A stretch of DNA of 64,000 bases from JBCCGR01 sp039029195 (GTDB taxonomy: Bacteria > Pseudomonadota > Alphaproteobacteria > Rhizobiales > Rhizobiaceae): positions 1 to 64,000 of the forward strand of contig JBCCGR010000018.1 of the NCBI GenBank assembly GCA_039029195.1. Direction: 5' to 3'. The notes beneath the pieces are model-generated. The model was not told the origin of the DNA and did not search any database. It was given only the letters and a program-made list of their open reading frames with translations. Shown piece by piece: positions 36,559 through 45,838 of this stretch (its first letter is position 1; the number at the start of each line of letters is the position of its first letter). Made by a program: the position numbers and the translations under genes.

Positions 36559-38040
36559 TCAGGCTGCAGAAGCCTTGCCGGACGAGAAGGGTGAATGGGC
36601 GGCGGGTGGTGTTGCCGGTGGTGGAAGGTCGTCTTTCTCCCTTTGTTCATCAGGCAATTTTGAAATTGTTCGGAAGGCAACGATGACCGCGCCGATGCCA
36701 AACACAATTGCGCCCAATCCCCAACCTGCGAGCACCCCTTCGGCGCCGTAGGATTTGCCGACATAGACAAAGGGAATGACACCCAGCGTTGCACGACCCC
36801 AGTTGAAGATGGTCGCATAAAACGGGTGCCCGAGATTGTTAAATGCAGCGTTGGCGACGAATAAAAACCCATTGAAAATGAACGAACCGGCAACCGCGTA
36901 GCAGAAGAAGCGCACGAACGAGGCCGCATCGTCCTGAGCATTGAAAAGCTGAACAATCAGGTCTGCACAAAGGGCAAGAAGCACCCAGGTCAATATTGAA
37001 TAGGCGAGCGAAAAGAGCAGAGCATCCCGCATTGTGGCCTGAACCCGCGGAAAGAGCCTGGCGCCATAGTTCTGACTAAGGATAGGACCAACCGACCCCG
37101 AAAGGGCAAAGATTGCTCCAAATGTCAGCGGAATCAGGCGCCCGACAATGGCCCAGCCGGCAACTGCATCGTCACCAAAACTTGCAATCGACGCTGTCAC
37201 ATATGCGTTGCCGACAGGCGTTGCGATCTGGGTGATGACGGCCGGACCAGCAATGGTCGCAAACGGTTTCGCCATGTTCTTCACCAGCGAAAAGTCAAGC
37301 TGGCCGATCTGCCGATGCACGCGGTGCGCACCGTGGATTCCCACCAGCAACAGAACAATACGCGTCAGCACAGTGGCAATCGCTGCACCGTTGAGACCCA
37401 GGTCAAACGTAAAAATCAAAATCGGATCCAGAATGGCCGCGGCCACGCCACCAGACAGCGTTACATGCATGGCACGGCGCGCGTCCCCCTTGGCGCGCAA
37501 TATGCCTGAAAGACACATTCCCATTCCCATAATGGGAATGGATGGGGTGACGATCTGCATGAACTCTAGAGCGATGCGCAGTGTCTCATCCCGAGCACCC
37601 ACAAAATACAGAATGGATTCCAGTGCCGGATAAAGGGCGATTGCAAAGAGGGACGTCAAAACCCCCACGTAAAACAGGCTGGTGGCCGCGAGTTTGCGGG
37701 ACCGCTCAGATTCTCCCGCGCCAATTGATCGTGCAACAATTGCTGTTGCGGCGATCGTCAATCCAATCCCGATGGAGATCGAGAAAAACATGATGGTCGA
37801 GGCGTAGCCGATCGCCGCCGCCAGCTCGCGCTGACCAAGCAGAGAGATGTAAAACAGGTTGGCGATGTCGACCAGAAAGATCGCCATCAGCCCGACCGAC
37901 CCGGTGGCCGTCATCACCACCACGTGCCGCATGGTGGAGCCGGTTGTGAAGACCGCCTTCGGTTTTGATTGCGTGTCCGGCTGATCGGGTTGTTCCGAAT
38001 CGTCCTGTGCAGTTTTGTCAGGGCTGCTCAAACTGACCAC
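36559..38040 (-). CDS. MATE family multidrug/metabolite efflux transporter
   Basis: Inner-membrane exporter driven by Na+ or H+, 493 residues with about 12 hydrophobic segments and the two-fold MATE layout (VDIANLFYISLLGQ in the first half, LSGSVGPILSQNYGA in the second). Both ends have hydrophilic extensions, Asp/Gln/Pro-rich at the N-terminus and Pro/Ala-rich at the C-terminus. The GTG start at 38040 has no clear ribosome site; an ATG at codon 37 (MRHVVVMTATG) is a plausible alternative. Substrate unknown. Confidence 0.9.
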   Translation of the reverse strand: MVSLSSPDKTAQDDSEQPDQPDTQSKPKAVFTTGSTMRHVVVMTATGSVGLMAIFLVDIANLFYISLLGQRELAAAIGYASTIMFFSISIGIGLTIAATAIVARSIGAGESERSRKLAATSLFYVGVLTSLFAIALYPALESILYFVGARDETLRIALEFMQIVTPSIPIMGMGMCLSGILRAKGDARRAMHVTLSGGVAAAILDPILIFTFDLGLNGAAIATVLTRIVLLLVGIHGAHRVHRQIGQLDFSLVKNMAKPFATIAGPAVITQIATPVGNAYVTASIASFGDDAVAGWAIVGRLIPLTFGAIFALSGSVGPILSQNYGARLFPRVQATMRDALLFSLAYSILTWVLLALCADLIVQLFNAQDDAASFVRFFCYAVAGSFIFNGFLFVANAAFNNLGHPFYATIFNWGRATLGVIPFVYVGKSYGAEGVLAGWGLGAIVFGIGAVIVAFRTISKLPDEQREKDDLPPPATPPAAHSPFSSGKASAA

Positions 38041-38262
38041 CCAATTGAGAGTGCTGGTTCAGGAAACACCTTTCGATGGCAACATTCATACTGCGATTGA
38101 GGTGTGACGACTGCATGATGTGACTATAGGTCAATCGCCGCAGGATTCATCTGTTTTCTTGACGCAACGAACCGATCTGACCGGTTGAGAAATTGTGCCT
38201 GCCCGGGGGTTGATGCCGATCAATGAGCGCCGTACATGGGGCGTTCAGAAAGGCTTCCCTCA

Positions 38263-39618
38263 ATGTCCGTTGATTCCGCATTTGAAACCCAGGATGCGCA
38301 TCTGCTCGAACAGGCGCAACAATTCGTGCAGGCCGCACTCAAAAAGGGGGCTGATCAGGCGGAGGCGATTGTCGCCAAAAGCAGTTCTCTCAGCGTCAGC
38401 GTTCGAAACGGTGAACTGGAAGAAACAGATTCATCGGAATCGAATGGTTTCACCCTTCGTTGTTTTGTTGGAAATCGCAGCGCTTCAGTCTCCGCTAATC
38501 AGCTAAGCGAGTTTGATCAGCTTGCGGAACGTGCCGTGGCTATGGCGAAGGTTTCGCCGGAAAACCCGTTTGCCGGGCTGCTGGAAGAAGAGCATCTCGC
38601 CACGGATTTTCACGATCTTGACCTGCAGGACAAGCAGATCCAATCGGCAACCGAACTTCAAGAGCGCGCACTTGCCTGCGAGGCCGCGGCACTGGCCGTT
38701 GAAGGTGTTTCAAACTCCAGCGGGGCTTCCGCGTCGTTCGGTCGTGGCGGCATGGTGCTTGCAACGAGCAATGGCTTCAACGGAAGTTATGCGAGTACCA
38801 GACACTCCTGCTCAGTCAGTGTTGTGGCGGGCGAAGGCACGTCGATGGAACGCGATTATGACTACGATTCGCGTGTTCATCTGGAAGATTTGCGTGGACC
38901 AGACGACATCGGAAGGCGCGCGGGGGAACAGACCGTCCGCCGTGTGGGTCCAAAACAGGTTCCATCGCAACAGGCTGCCGTTGTTTATGACCCACGTGTA
39001 GCAAGTGGTCTGGTTTCGCATTTCTCCGGTGCGATCAACGGTGCATCCATTGCCCGCAAGACCAGCTTCTTGCGGGAGAAAATGGGCGACGCAGTGTTTG
39101 GTAAAAGCATCCGTATTACGGATGACCCACACCGATCCCGCGGCCTTGCATCCAGGCCGTTCGATGGCGAGGGTGCTTCTGCAAACCCACTGAATTTGGT
39201 TGAGAACGGTATATTGCAGCACTGGCTGCTCGACCGGGCGGCGGCCAAGGAGTTGGGGCTGACAACAAATGGTCGTGCGGCACGAAGCGGTGGCCAAACA
39301 AGCCCGTCATCGACCAATCTGACCCTTCATGCAGGAGACAAATCGCCCGAAGAACTGATGCGCGAGATTGGCACCGGCCTCTACATCACCGAACTGATTG
39401 GACGGGGTGTTAACATGGTCACTGGCGACTATTCGCGAGGTGTCTCGGGATATTGGATCGAGAATGGTGAAATCACATACCCGGTGAGCGAGATTACAGT
39501 TGCTGGTTCTCTCGCAGATATGTTTGCCCGCCTCGTTCCCGCAAATGATCTGGAATACAAAACCAGCACAAACGCGCCAACCGTGCTGATTGAGGGGATG
39601 ACCATTGCAGGGCGCTGA
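38263..39618 (+). CDS. pmbA: TldD/PmbA family metallopeptidase subunit
   Basis: TldE/PmbA partner of the TldD-TldE protease, which trims modified peptides and unfolded chains in the cytoplasm. The 451-residue product shows EAIVAKSSSLSVSVRNGELE near the N-terminus and GRGVNMVTGDYSRGVSGYWI near the C-terminus. It lacks the HExxxH of TldD, as expected for TldE. ATG at 38263 has AAAGG upstream; an ATG at 38236 would add 9 residues. No tldD lies nearby. It leads the block running to lpxK. Confidence 0.93.
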   Translation: MSVDSAFETQDAHLLEQAQQFVQAALKKGADQAEAIVAKSSSLSVSVRNGELEETDSSESNGFTLRCFVGNRSASVSANQLSEFDQLAERAVAMAKVSPENPFAGLLEEEHLATDFHDLDLQDKQIQSATELQERALACEAAALAVEGVSNSSGASASFGRGGMVLATSNGFNGSYASTRHSCSVSVVAGEGTSMERDYDYDSRVHLEDLRGPDDIGRRAGEQTVRRVGPKQVPSQQAAVVYDPRVASGLVSHFSGAINGASIARKTSFLREKMGDAVFGKSIRITDDPHRSRGLASRPFDGEGASANPLNLVENGILQHWLLDRAAAKELGLTTNGRAARSGGQTSPSSTNLTLHAGDKSPEELMREIGTGLYITELIGRGVNMVTGDYSRGVSGYWIENGEITYPVSEITVAGSLADMFARLVPANDLEYKTSTNAPTVLIEGMTIAGR

Positions 39619-39628
39619 CCTCCAAACC

Positions 39629-40432
39629 ATGTCGGAAAACGCAGCGGACTGTGCGCTTATTGCCGAGGCAGCTGTGGAAGTTGGAAAGATCGGTCTTGGA
39701 TATTTCAAAAAAGACCCGTCGGTTTGGTACAAGGATGGCAACTCGCCGGTTTCGGAAGCTGATATGGCCATCGACCAGCGTCTCAGGGCGATTTTGCGTT
39801 CCGCACGGCCGGACTATGGTTGGCTTTCCGAAGAGAGCGAAGATGACGGGTCCCGTGGTGTAGCGTCCCGTTTGTTTGTGGTTGATCCCATCGATGGCAC
39901 TCGCGGCTTTATCAATGGCCACAAGAGCTGGTGCGTCAGCGTCGCTGTTGTTGAAAACGGTCGCCCGGTTGCCGGTGTCCTGGAGTGCCCGGCAAGGCGA
40001 GAAACGTACACTGCCATCGTGGGAGAAGGGGCCTGGCTGAACGGTAAGCCGCTTCAGCTTTCTAGATCTCGTCCGGCAAAGCATGAACCGTGGCGCATTG
40101 TCGGGCCGAAATCCCTTGCAAAATCGTTCAGGAACCATCGGGCGCGCGAATTGCAGATGCTGGATTTTGTGCCGTCGCTCGCCTATCGGCTGGCCATGAT
40201 TGCCAGTGGTGAGGCCCACGCTGTCTTTGTCCGACCGAATGCGCACGATTGGGATCTGACAGCGGCGGATCTCATTGTCGGGGAAGCGCGTGGCTGTTTG
40301 AGTGATATAGATGGCAATCGGCCGCTTTATAACCGGCCAAACTTACGCCATGGAATTCTGGTTGCCAGCGGCCTGGACTGGCATGATGAGGCGCTTGATC
40401 TTGCAAGAGCAATCAAGATGGCCGCGCAGTGA
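39629..40432 (+). CDS. cysQ: CysQ/inositol monophosphatase family phosphatase
   Basis: Lithium-sensitive, Mg-dependent phosphatase, likely 3'(2'),5'-bisphosphate nucleotidase. The 267-residue product has metal motifs EESEDD (around 68), DPIDGT (86-91) and WDLTAADLI (around 210). It overlaps neither neighbour: pmbA ends 10 bp before. Inositol monophosphatase activity cannot be ruled out. The order pmbA-cysQ-DUF4170-waaA is common in Rhizobiales as I recall. Confidence 0.88.
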   Translation: MSENAADCALIAEAAVEVGKIGLGYFKKDPSVWYKDGNSPVSEADMAIDQRLRAILRSARPDYGWLSEESEDDGSRGVASRLFVVDPIDGTRGFINGHKSWCVSVAVVENGRPVAGVLECPARRETYTAIVGEGAWLNGKPLQLSRSRPAKHEPWRIVGPKSLAKSFRNHRARELQMLDFVPSLAYRLAMIASGEAHAVFVRPNAHDWDLTAADLIVGEARGCLSDIDGNRPLYNRPNLRHGILVASGLDWHDEALDLARAIKMAAQ

Positions 40433-40467
40433 ATATCGAAGTCAGGGGCTGAAGTTCGGAGCAAACA

Positions 40468-40701
40468 ATGTCTGAAAAAAATGGGGAACAACTGCTGCAT
40501 CTTGTATTTGGCGGCGAGCTGGAAGAGCTGGACGACGTGAAATTTCGCGATCTTGACGCGATGGACATTGTCGGTGTTTTTCCAAACTACAAGTCGGCCT
40601 ACAATGCCTGGAAGGGCAAAGCGCAATCGACCGTGGATAATGCCCATATGCGATATTTTATTGTGCACCTGCACCGCCTGCTTGATCCAGAAAATGACTA
40701 G
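40468..40701 (+). CDS. DUF4170 domain protein
   Basis: Small soluble protein of 77 residues and unknown function, typical of Alphaproteobacteria. It starts MSEKNGEQLLHLVFGGEL and contains the core VGVFPNYKSAYNAWKGKAQ and the end MRYFIVHLHRLLDP. GGAG precedes the ATG. It is regularly found between cysQ and waaA, so a link to envelope biogenesis is possible but untested. Confidence 0.9.
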   Translation: MSEKNGEQLLHLVFGGELEELDDVKFRDLDAMDIVGVFPNYKSAYNAWKGKAQSTVDNAHMRYFIVHLHRLLDPEND

Positions 40702-40765
40702 GGTGATGACCCTGATCTAAGCAGAGCGATTTTCGCGCCCTGAAACCGTCGAAGCTTGAGTAGTA

Positions 40766-42136
40766 ATGAGCGATCTGTGGGCACAAACTGCCCTCAACAC
40801 TTACCGATTTGCCGGGTCTTGCCTGTATCCATTTGTGGGTGGCTGGATTTTCTGGCGCGCGCGAAAAGGCAAGGAGAACTTTGCGCGCCGCGGAGAGCGT
40901 TATGGCATTGCAGGTTTCGATCGCCCTGAAGGTCCACTGATCTGGTTGCATGCAGCCAGCGTCGGGGAATCTCTTGCAATCATGCCACTGGTTCAGCACT
41001 TCGAAAAACAGGGTTTGAACCTGGTGCTGACGACGGGCACCGTGACATCTGCGACAGTAACCGAGACCCGTCTGGCAAAATCAACGCTTCATCAGTTCGT
41101 TCCGCTGGACATGAAGCCAGCCGTGAACCGGTTCTTGGATCACTGGCGACCCGACCTTGCTGTTTTTGCTGAGTCGGAAATTTGGCCAACGACCATACTC
41201 GAGCTCAGCCGCCGACGTGTTCCGCAAGTGCTTGTCAACGCGCGCATGTCAGATCGCTCTTACAAACGATGGTCAAAGCAATCGGGCGTTGCCAATGCCT
41301 TGTTTGAGAAGCTGGCACTGGTGGTTGCCCAATCCCAGTTAGACGGAAACCGGTTGCGAGACTTGGGCGCGCGCCGCGTGGCAGTATCCGGAAACTTGAA
41401 ATTCGATTCCCCCATTTTGCCGGTAGATGCTGATCAATTGGCGCTACGCCAAAGCCAGATTGCCGGTCGCCCCTCCTGGACGGCGGCAAGCACTCATCGG
41501 GGCGAAGAAGAAATCGTTGCCGATGTCCACAACCGGTTGAAACAGAGCGTCCCCAATGTCCTTACGGTTCTTGTGCCACGTCACCCGGAACGTTGCTCTT
41601 CAATCAAGCAGATGCTTGAGAAGCGCGGGTTGACTGTTGCGTCGCATCAGTCCGGTGCGGCAATTACTCCTGAGACCGACATATTTCTGGGAGACACGAT
41701 CGGGCAAATGGGGCTCTTTCTCAATTTGACGCCGATTGCGTTTGTCGGTCGCTCCCTCAAGGCCAAGGGTGGTCAAAATCCGGTCGAGCCGGCGCTCGCT
41801 GGTGCCGCCATACTATCTGGAGCAAATGTCCAGAATTTCCGCGCGCCTTATGAGGCATTGATCCAAGCTGGTGGGGCGCGTCTTGTCAGCGATGGTGCCA
41901 ACCTAGCTGATCATGTTTTGCATCTCATGGCCAATCCGCACGAACAGGCAGAGATGGTCCGAGCCGCTCGTCGAACAGTTGACGCAATGCGTGGTTCACT
42001 TGCGCGAACGCTCGCGGCAATTGATCCCTTTGTTTCTCCGCTGCAAATGCACATTGGTCTGGAACGTGGGCACACCGGGGAACCCTCATCCAGCGAAACG
42101 ATCATCAGTGCTAATCCGGCCGGTCAGGCAAGATGA
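40766..42136 (+). CDS. waaA: Kdo transferase
   Basis: Adds 3-deoxy-D-manno-octulosonic acid to lipid IVA at the inner face of the cytoplasmic membrane; 456 residues. N-terminal anchor near residues 10-28, Glu in the motif LHAASVGESLA (about 65), ESEIWP, and the C-terminal FVGRSLKAKGGQNPVEPALA. Its stop overlaps lpxK by four bases. Together with lpxK this places lipid A-Kdo steps in one operon. Mono- or bifunctionality cannot be told. Confidence 0.96.
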   Translation: MSDLWAQTALNTYRFAGSCLYPFVGGWIFWRARKGKENFARRGERYGIAGFDRPEGPLIWLHAASVGESLAIMPLVQHFEKQGLNLVLTTGTVTSATVTETRLAKSTLHQFVPLDMKPAVNRFLDHWRPDLAVFAESEIWPTTILELSRRRVPQVLVNARMSDRSYKRWSKQSGVANALFEKLALVVAQSQLDGNRLRDLGARRVAVSGNLKFDSPILPVDADQLALRQSQIAGRPSWTAASTHRGEEEIVADVHNRLKQSVPNVLTVLVPRHPERCSSIKQMLEKRGLTVASHQSGAAITPETDIFLGDTIGQMGLFLNLTPIAFVGRSLKAKGGQNPVEPALAGAAILSGANVQNFRAPYEALIQAGGARLVSDGANLADHVLHLMANPHEQAEMVRAARRTVDAMRGSLARTLAAIDPFVSPLQMHIGLERGHTGEPSSSETIISANPAGQAR

Positions 42137-43179
42137 ACGAAGCCCCTGAATTCTGGTGGCGTCGGCCCGGCATACTGTCCACTCTGTTGGCGCCCGTGGG
42201 CGCAGTTTATGGCAACATCGCCGCAAAACGCATGGAGCAGGAGGCCCGGTTTCACGCACGGGTCCCCATCTTGTGCGTTGGAAATCTGGTTGCAGGTGGG
42301 GCGGGGAAAACACCCACAGCATTGACGCTTGGCAAAGCCGCGGAAGATGCGGGCTACACTCCAGGCTTTTTGAGCCGTGGCTATGGTGGCGGCATCCGCC
42401 AGCCGACGCTTGTTAATCTGGACCGTCACAATGCGCTGGATGTTGGCGATGAGCCGCTGGTTCTTGCGTCGCAACAGACCACGGCGGTCTCACCGGAGCG
42501 GGACAAGGGTGCTGAACTGCTGGAAGAGGCAGGCTGCAACTTTATTATAATGGATGACGGGTTTCAGAACCCCAGGCTTCACAAAGATTTTTCGCTGCTG
42601 GTGGTCGACAGCGTGCGGGGCGTTGGCAACGGCTTTTGCATTCCAGCCGGACCGCTGCGCGCCAATCTTGGGCGACAATTGGTTCGCGCCGATGCGGTGC
42701 TGATCATTGGGAAAGGTGCAAACGGCAACAAGATCGTGCGACTGGCCGCCCGTCGCGCCCGCCCGGTTTACGAAGCCCTGTTTCAGGCTGTGGAGCCGGA
42801 AGCCTGGACAGAAAAAGAAGTGCTTGCCTATGCTGGCATCGCGGACCCCGGAAAATTTTACGCTTCCTTGCAGAAGGTGGGCGCGCAAATTGCCGATCAA
42901 CGCAGTTTTGGCGATCATCATGTGTTCTCCGATGAGGAGTGTGCTGATCTGATGGTCACGGCAGAAGCGAGCAAACTCGAACTCGTTACCACCAGCAAGG
43001 ACGCCGCCCGCCTCAAAGGTGCGGGAAAACTTCAATCAGAATTGTTGGAACGCAGTGAGATCTTTGCGGTCAATCTGGAGTTCGACAGTCCCCGCGACGC
43101 CCCGCATATTGTGGAGCAAACGGTGGCCGCGTTTCGCAAACGGGAAGTCGCCGAAGCCAATCGCCGGTTGAAGCTCTAG
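42133..43179 (+). CDS. lpxK: Tetraacyldisaccharide 4'-kinase
   Basis: ATP-dependent phosphorylation of the lipid A precursor at the 4' position, membrane-associated. The 348-residue product has a P-loop GGAGKT (55-60), the Asp pair in IIMDDGFQNP, and GFLSRGYGGG. ATG overlaps the waaA stop (ATGA). Followed by a palindromic element before convergent DUF2093. Confidence 0.96.
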   Translation: MNEAPEFWWRRPGILSTLLAPVGAVYGNIAAKRMEQEARFHARVPILCVGNLVAGGAGKTPTALTLGKAAEDAGYTPGFLSRGYGGGIRQPTLVNLDRHNALDVGDEPLVLASQQTTAVSPERDKGAELLEEAGCNFIIMDDGFQNPRLHKDFSLLVVDSVRGVGNGFCIPAGPLRANLGRQLVRADAVLIIGKGANGNKIVRLAARRARPVYEALFQAVEPEAWTEKEVLAYAGIADPGKFYASLQKVGAQIADQRSFGDHHVFSDEECADLMVTAEASKLELVTTSKDAARLKGAGKLQSELLERSEIFAVNLEFDSPRDAPHIVEQTVAAFRKREVAEANRRLKL

Positions 43180-43188
43180 AGCCGTTCT

Positions 43189-43276
43189 CCATTTGATGAG
43201 ATCATCAAATGGACAAGGAACCACGAAAAACCACTGCTTGAAGCGCAGAAGCATTTCCGTGAAACGGTGATGCGCT
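43189..43276. repeat. Palindromic intergenic element between lpxK and DUF2093
   Basis: Contains CCATTTGATGA-GA-TCATCAAATGG (43189-43212), an 11-base inverted repeat, then GCATTTCCGTGAAACGGTGATGC near 43251-43273 with a smaller hairpin (CCGT-GAA-ACGG). The style matches dispersed palindromic mosaic repeats of Rhizobiales and could end transcription from both convergent genes. Only one copy is in the window. Confidence 0.6.
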
Positions 43277-43489
43277 CTAAACGGTTTCCTGATGCCTCTT
43301 CAGCGAACTGGTGGCGTCCACATAGGCTTCCTGCCGCTCAACACTCCAATATTTGAGCTCCTCAAGCGGAATTTTCTCGCCTGTCACGGCACAGGCAACA
43401 AATGCGCCCGGGGATACCACCTGAAAATCACCATCAAGATAGCGAATGCGGGCTTCGTTATCATTCGGGTTCTGAAATCGGGTGAGCAT
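43277..43489 (-). CDS. DUF2093 domain protein
   Basis: 70 residues, unknown function, restricted to Alphaproteobacteria as I recall. It has FQNPNDNEARIRYLDGDFQV and the core VTGEKIPLEELKYWSVERQE, which suggests a small basic/acidic globular protein. The ATG at 43489 is preferred to an adjacent TTG. It lies between lpxK and mutL on the mutL strand. Confidence 0.87.
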   Translation of the reverse strand: MLTRFQNPNDNEARIRYLDGDFQVVSPGAFVACAVTGEKIPLEELKYWSVERQEAYVDATSSLKRHQETV

Positions 43490-43554
43490 CAATTGTGCCT
43501 GTCTGGATAGGGGTGTTCTGGGCGTATGTAGCGGTTTGACAGAAAAACTTCAAT

Positions 43555-45381
43555 TCAGCGACGCCCGAACAATCTCGCGATGTCTTTGAGCTTCAGTTCA
43601 ATGTAGGTCGGACGACCGTGATTGCATTGGCCCGAGTTCGGTGTGACCTCCATCTGACGCAAAAGCGCATCCATTTCCGGGCCCAGCAATCGGCGGCCGG
43701 ATCGAACAGAACCGTGGCAGGCCATGGTCGCACAAATATGGTCAATTCGGGTTTCGACCTCAGTGATTGATCCCCATTCAGCAATCTCGTCGACAATATC
43801 GGTGATCATGGTCTTAATACTGGCTTTGTCGAGGATTGCGGGAATCTGGCGAACCGAGACTGCACCTGGTCCAAATCGCTCGATAACCAGGCCGATCCGC
43901 GCCAACTCATCAAGATGGTTACAAAGCTTGTCGATATCGTCTTCGCCGAGTTCAATCACTTCCGGAACCAACAGCATCTGCGCCTCAACGCCATTCTGGC
44001 GAAGTGTGGCTTTGAGTTCCTCGTAGACCAGCCGCTCATGCGCGGCATGCTGGTCGACAATCACCAGACCATCCCGCGTTTGGGAGACGATGTAGTTTTC
44101 ATGTAGCTGCGCTCTGGCGACACCAAGGGGGTATGCGTTGTCCTCTGGTTCAGCAACAGCTGCATTGGGGCGAAGATCGGACGAAGGCGCAGCGGTGTGC
44201 GTGAACGTCTGCTGGGCGCTTTCGCGAAACCCGCTGGCCGCCATATCTGTTGAAACAGGTGCAAACGGCGATTGTTGCCAAGTTCGCCCAGACTGAGGGG
44301 CTTGATAGGTGCGCTGATCTGCAGCTGTTGCATTGCCGGTGAATGCTGCAAGCGCATCGGCGGCAGAATGATTGGAGGCGCGAAATCCACCGCCACTGAT
44401 CGCCTCTTTCAGCGCGCCAACAATCAGGCCACGAATGAGCCCGGGATCACGGAAACGAACATCGGCCTTGGCCGGATGCACATTCACATCCACAAGCTGT
44501 GGCGGCAGGTCCAGAAAGAGAACCAAGACCGAATGCCGATCCCGTGCAACGAAATCGGCATAGGCAGCGCGAACCGCGCCAATGAGGGCCTTGTCCCGTA
44601 CCGGTCTTCCATTCACGAAGATAAACTGATGTTGGGCATTGCCTCGATTGAAAGTTGGAAGACCGGCAAACCCGGTAAGTCGTGCAGGTTCCCGCACCGC
44701 ATCAATCTCAAGCGCATTCTCTGCGAACTGGGCACCGAGAATCTGTCCCATACGTTTCAAGAAACCGCCTTCATCCGGGCAGGCTTTGAGATCGCTCGGA
44801 GGCCGGTCATCAATGGTTGTCGTGAAGCGAATGTGGGGGAACGCCAGGGCAATTCGCTTGATTGTTTCTGAAACGGCGTTGGCTTCAGCGCGATCCGACT
44901 TCAGGAACTTCAACCGCGCGGGCGTGGCGTGAAAGAGGTCCTTGACTTCAACAACGGTGCCCCGCTGGACGGGCGAAGGTTTGGGCGAGGTCACCCTGCC
45001 GCCGTCGACCGCAATCTCCCAGCCGAACTCTTCGCCCACCGCCTTGCTGCGGATGTTCAGTCGGGAAACCGATCCGATTGAAGGAAGCGCCTCACCACGA
45101 AACCCGAGTGTGTGAATATCGAACAGATCATCGCTGAGTTTTGATGTGCAATGACGCTCAATGGCGAGACTGAGCGCATCGGCATTCATACCGTGGCCAT
45201 TGTCGACCACCCGCATTAGCAGTTTTCCGCCAGCGCGCGTGGTCACATCGATATGTGTGGCGCCAGCGTCGATGGCATTTTCAACAAGTTCCTTGATGGC
45301 ACTTGCAGGGCGCTCGATAACCTCACCAGCCGCGATCTGGTTGACGATATTGTCGTTCAGTCTGCGGATGGTCCGGGGCAT
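43555..45381 (-). CDS. mutL: DNA mismatch repair protein MutL
   Basis: Links mismatch recognition by MutS to excision. The 608-residue product has the GHKL ATPase N-terminus with ELVENAIDAG, DNGHGM and GFRGEALPSI. The C-terminal dimer domain has the endonuclease motif DQHAAHERLVYEE plus ATMACHGSVRSG and CNHGRPT, so it should be a nicking MutL, as in bacteria without MutH. The ATG at 45381 (MPRTIRRLNDNIVNQIAAGE) fits relatives. It starts 5 bp after the small ABM gene. Confidence 0.97.
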   Translation of the reverse strand: MPRTIRRLNDNIVNQIAAGEVIERPASAIKELVENAIDAGATHIDVTTRAGGKLLMRVVDNGHGMNADALSLAIERHCTSKLSDDLFDIHTLGFRGEALPSIGSVSRLNIRSKAVGEEFGWEIAVDGGRVTSPKPSPVQRGTVVEVKDLFHATPARLKFLKSDRAEANAVSETIKRIALAFPHIRFTTTIDDRPPSDLKACPDEGGFLKRMGQILGAQFAENALEIDAVREPARLTGFAGLPTFNRGNAQHQFIFVNGRPVRDKALIGAVRAAYADFVARDRHSVLVLFLDLPPQLVDVNVHPAKADVRFRDPGLIRGLIVGALKEAISGGGFRASNHSAADALAAFTGNATAADQRTYQAPQSGRTWQQSPFAPVSTDMAASGFRESAQQTFTHTAAPSSDLRPNAAVAEPEDNAYPLGVARAQLHENYIVSQTRDGLVIVDQHAAHERLVYEELKATLRQNGVEAQMLLVPEVIELGEDDIDKLCNHLDELARIGLVIERFGPGAVSVRQIPAILDKASIKTMITDIVDEIAEWGSITEVETRIDHICATMACHGSVRSGRRLLGPEMDALLRQMEVTPNSGQCNHGRPTYIELKLKDIARLFGRR

Positions 45382-45386
45382 CGACG

Positions 45387-45689
45387 TCAGGCGATCTCGC
45401 GCGGGATCTCCAGTTCCCAGATTTCCACTTCTTTCATGGCAACCCAAGGTGCGGAAATCTGGTCAAATGTGCGATAGTGTTCGCTGACAAGATGATGGTC
45501 GTATGCGCCTTGCGACTCATAAGTCTCAAGCAACAGGAAGTTCGAACGCCGTCGTGGATCGGTGTAGACCTCAAACTTCAGGCAGCCCGTTTCGCGATCA
45601 AGCGTGACTTCAGCCTGCTTGAGTGCGGCGTTTTTGAACATGCTTTGATGTTCTGCATCGACTTCAATTTTGACCGTAACGACGATCAT
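45387..45689 (-). CDS. Antibiotic biosynthesis monooxygenase (ABM) family protein
   Basis: Small dimeric ferredoxin-fold protein of 100 residues, like quinol monooxygenase YgiN. It begins MIVVTVKIEVDAEH and shows the family core EVTLDRETGCLKFEVYTDP, then FLLLETYESQGAYDHHLVSE. AAGGA lies seven bases before the ATG. A longer frame upstream reads through the MFS gene in another frame and is not genuine. It probably forms an operon with mutL (5 bp spacing). Substrate unknown; oxidised quinols or lipids are possible. Confidence 0.9.
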   Translation of the reverse strand: MIVVTVKIEVDAEHQSMFKNAALKQAEVTLDRETGCLKFEVYTDPRRRSNFLLLETYESQGAYDHHLVSEHYRTFDQISAPWVAMKEVEIWELEIPREIA

Positions 45690-45742
45690 CTCATGTCCTT
45701 TCCTGCACTCGGGCACCAGACGTTGCCTGCCCAAATCCTGAT

Positions 45743-45758
45743 TGTGATTTGTATCACG
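45743..45758. promoter_or_regulatory. Candidate CRP/FNR-family operator upstream of the ABM-mutL genes
   Basis: TGTGATTTGTATCACG matches the CRP consensus TGTGA-N6-TCACA at 9 of 10 fixed positions. It lies about 54 bp upstream of the ABM start, a position suited to activation or repression. The wider 149-bp gap shows no other element. Confidence 0.45.
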
Positions 45759-45838
45759 GGGAATCGCATCTCTTAGAGAGCGCAAGTTTGCCTTACTTGA
45801 GAAAGGCTTTCCAGATGCTGAATTTCGCGGGGCCGAAT

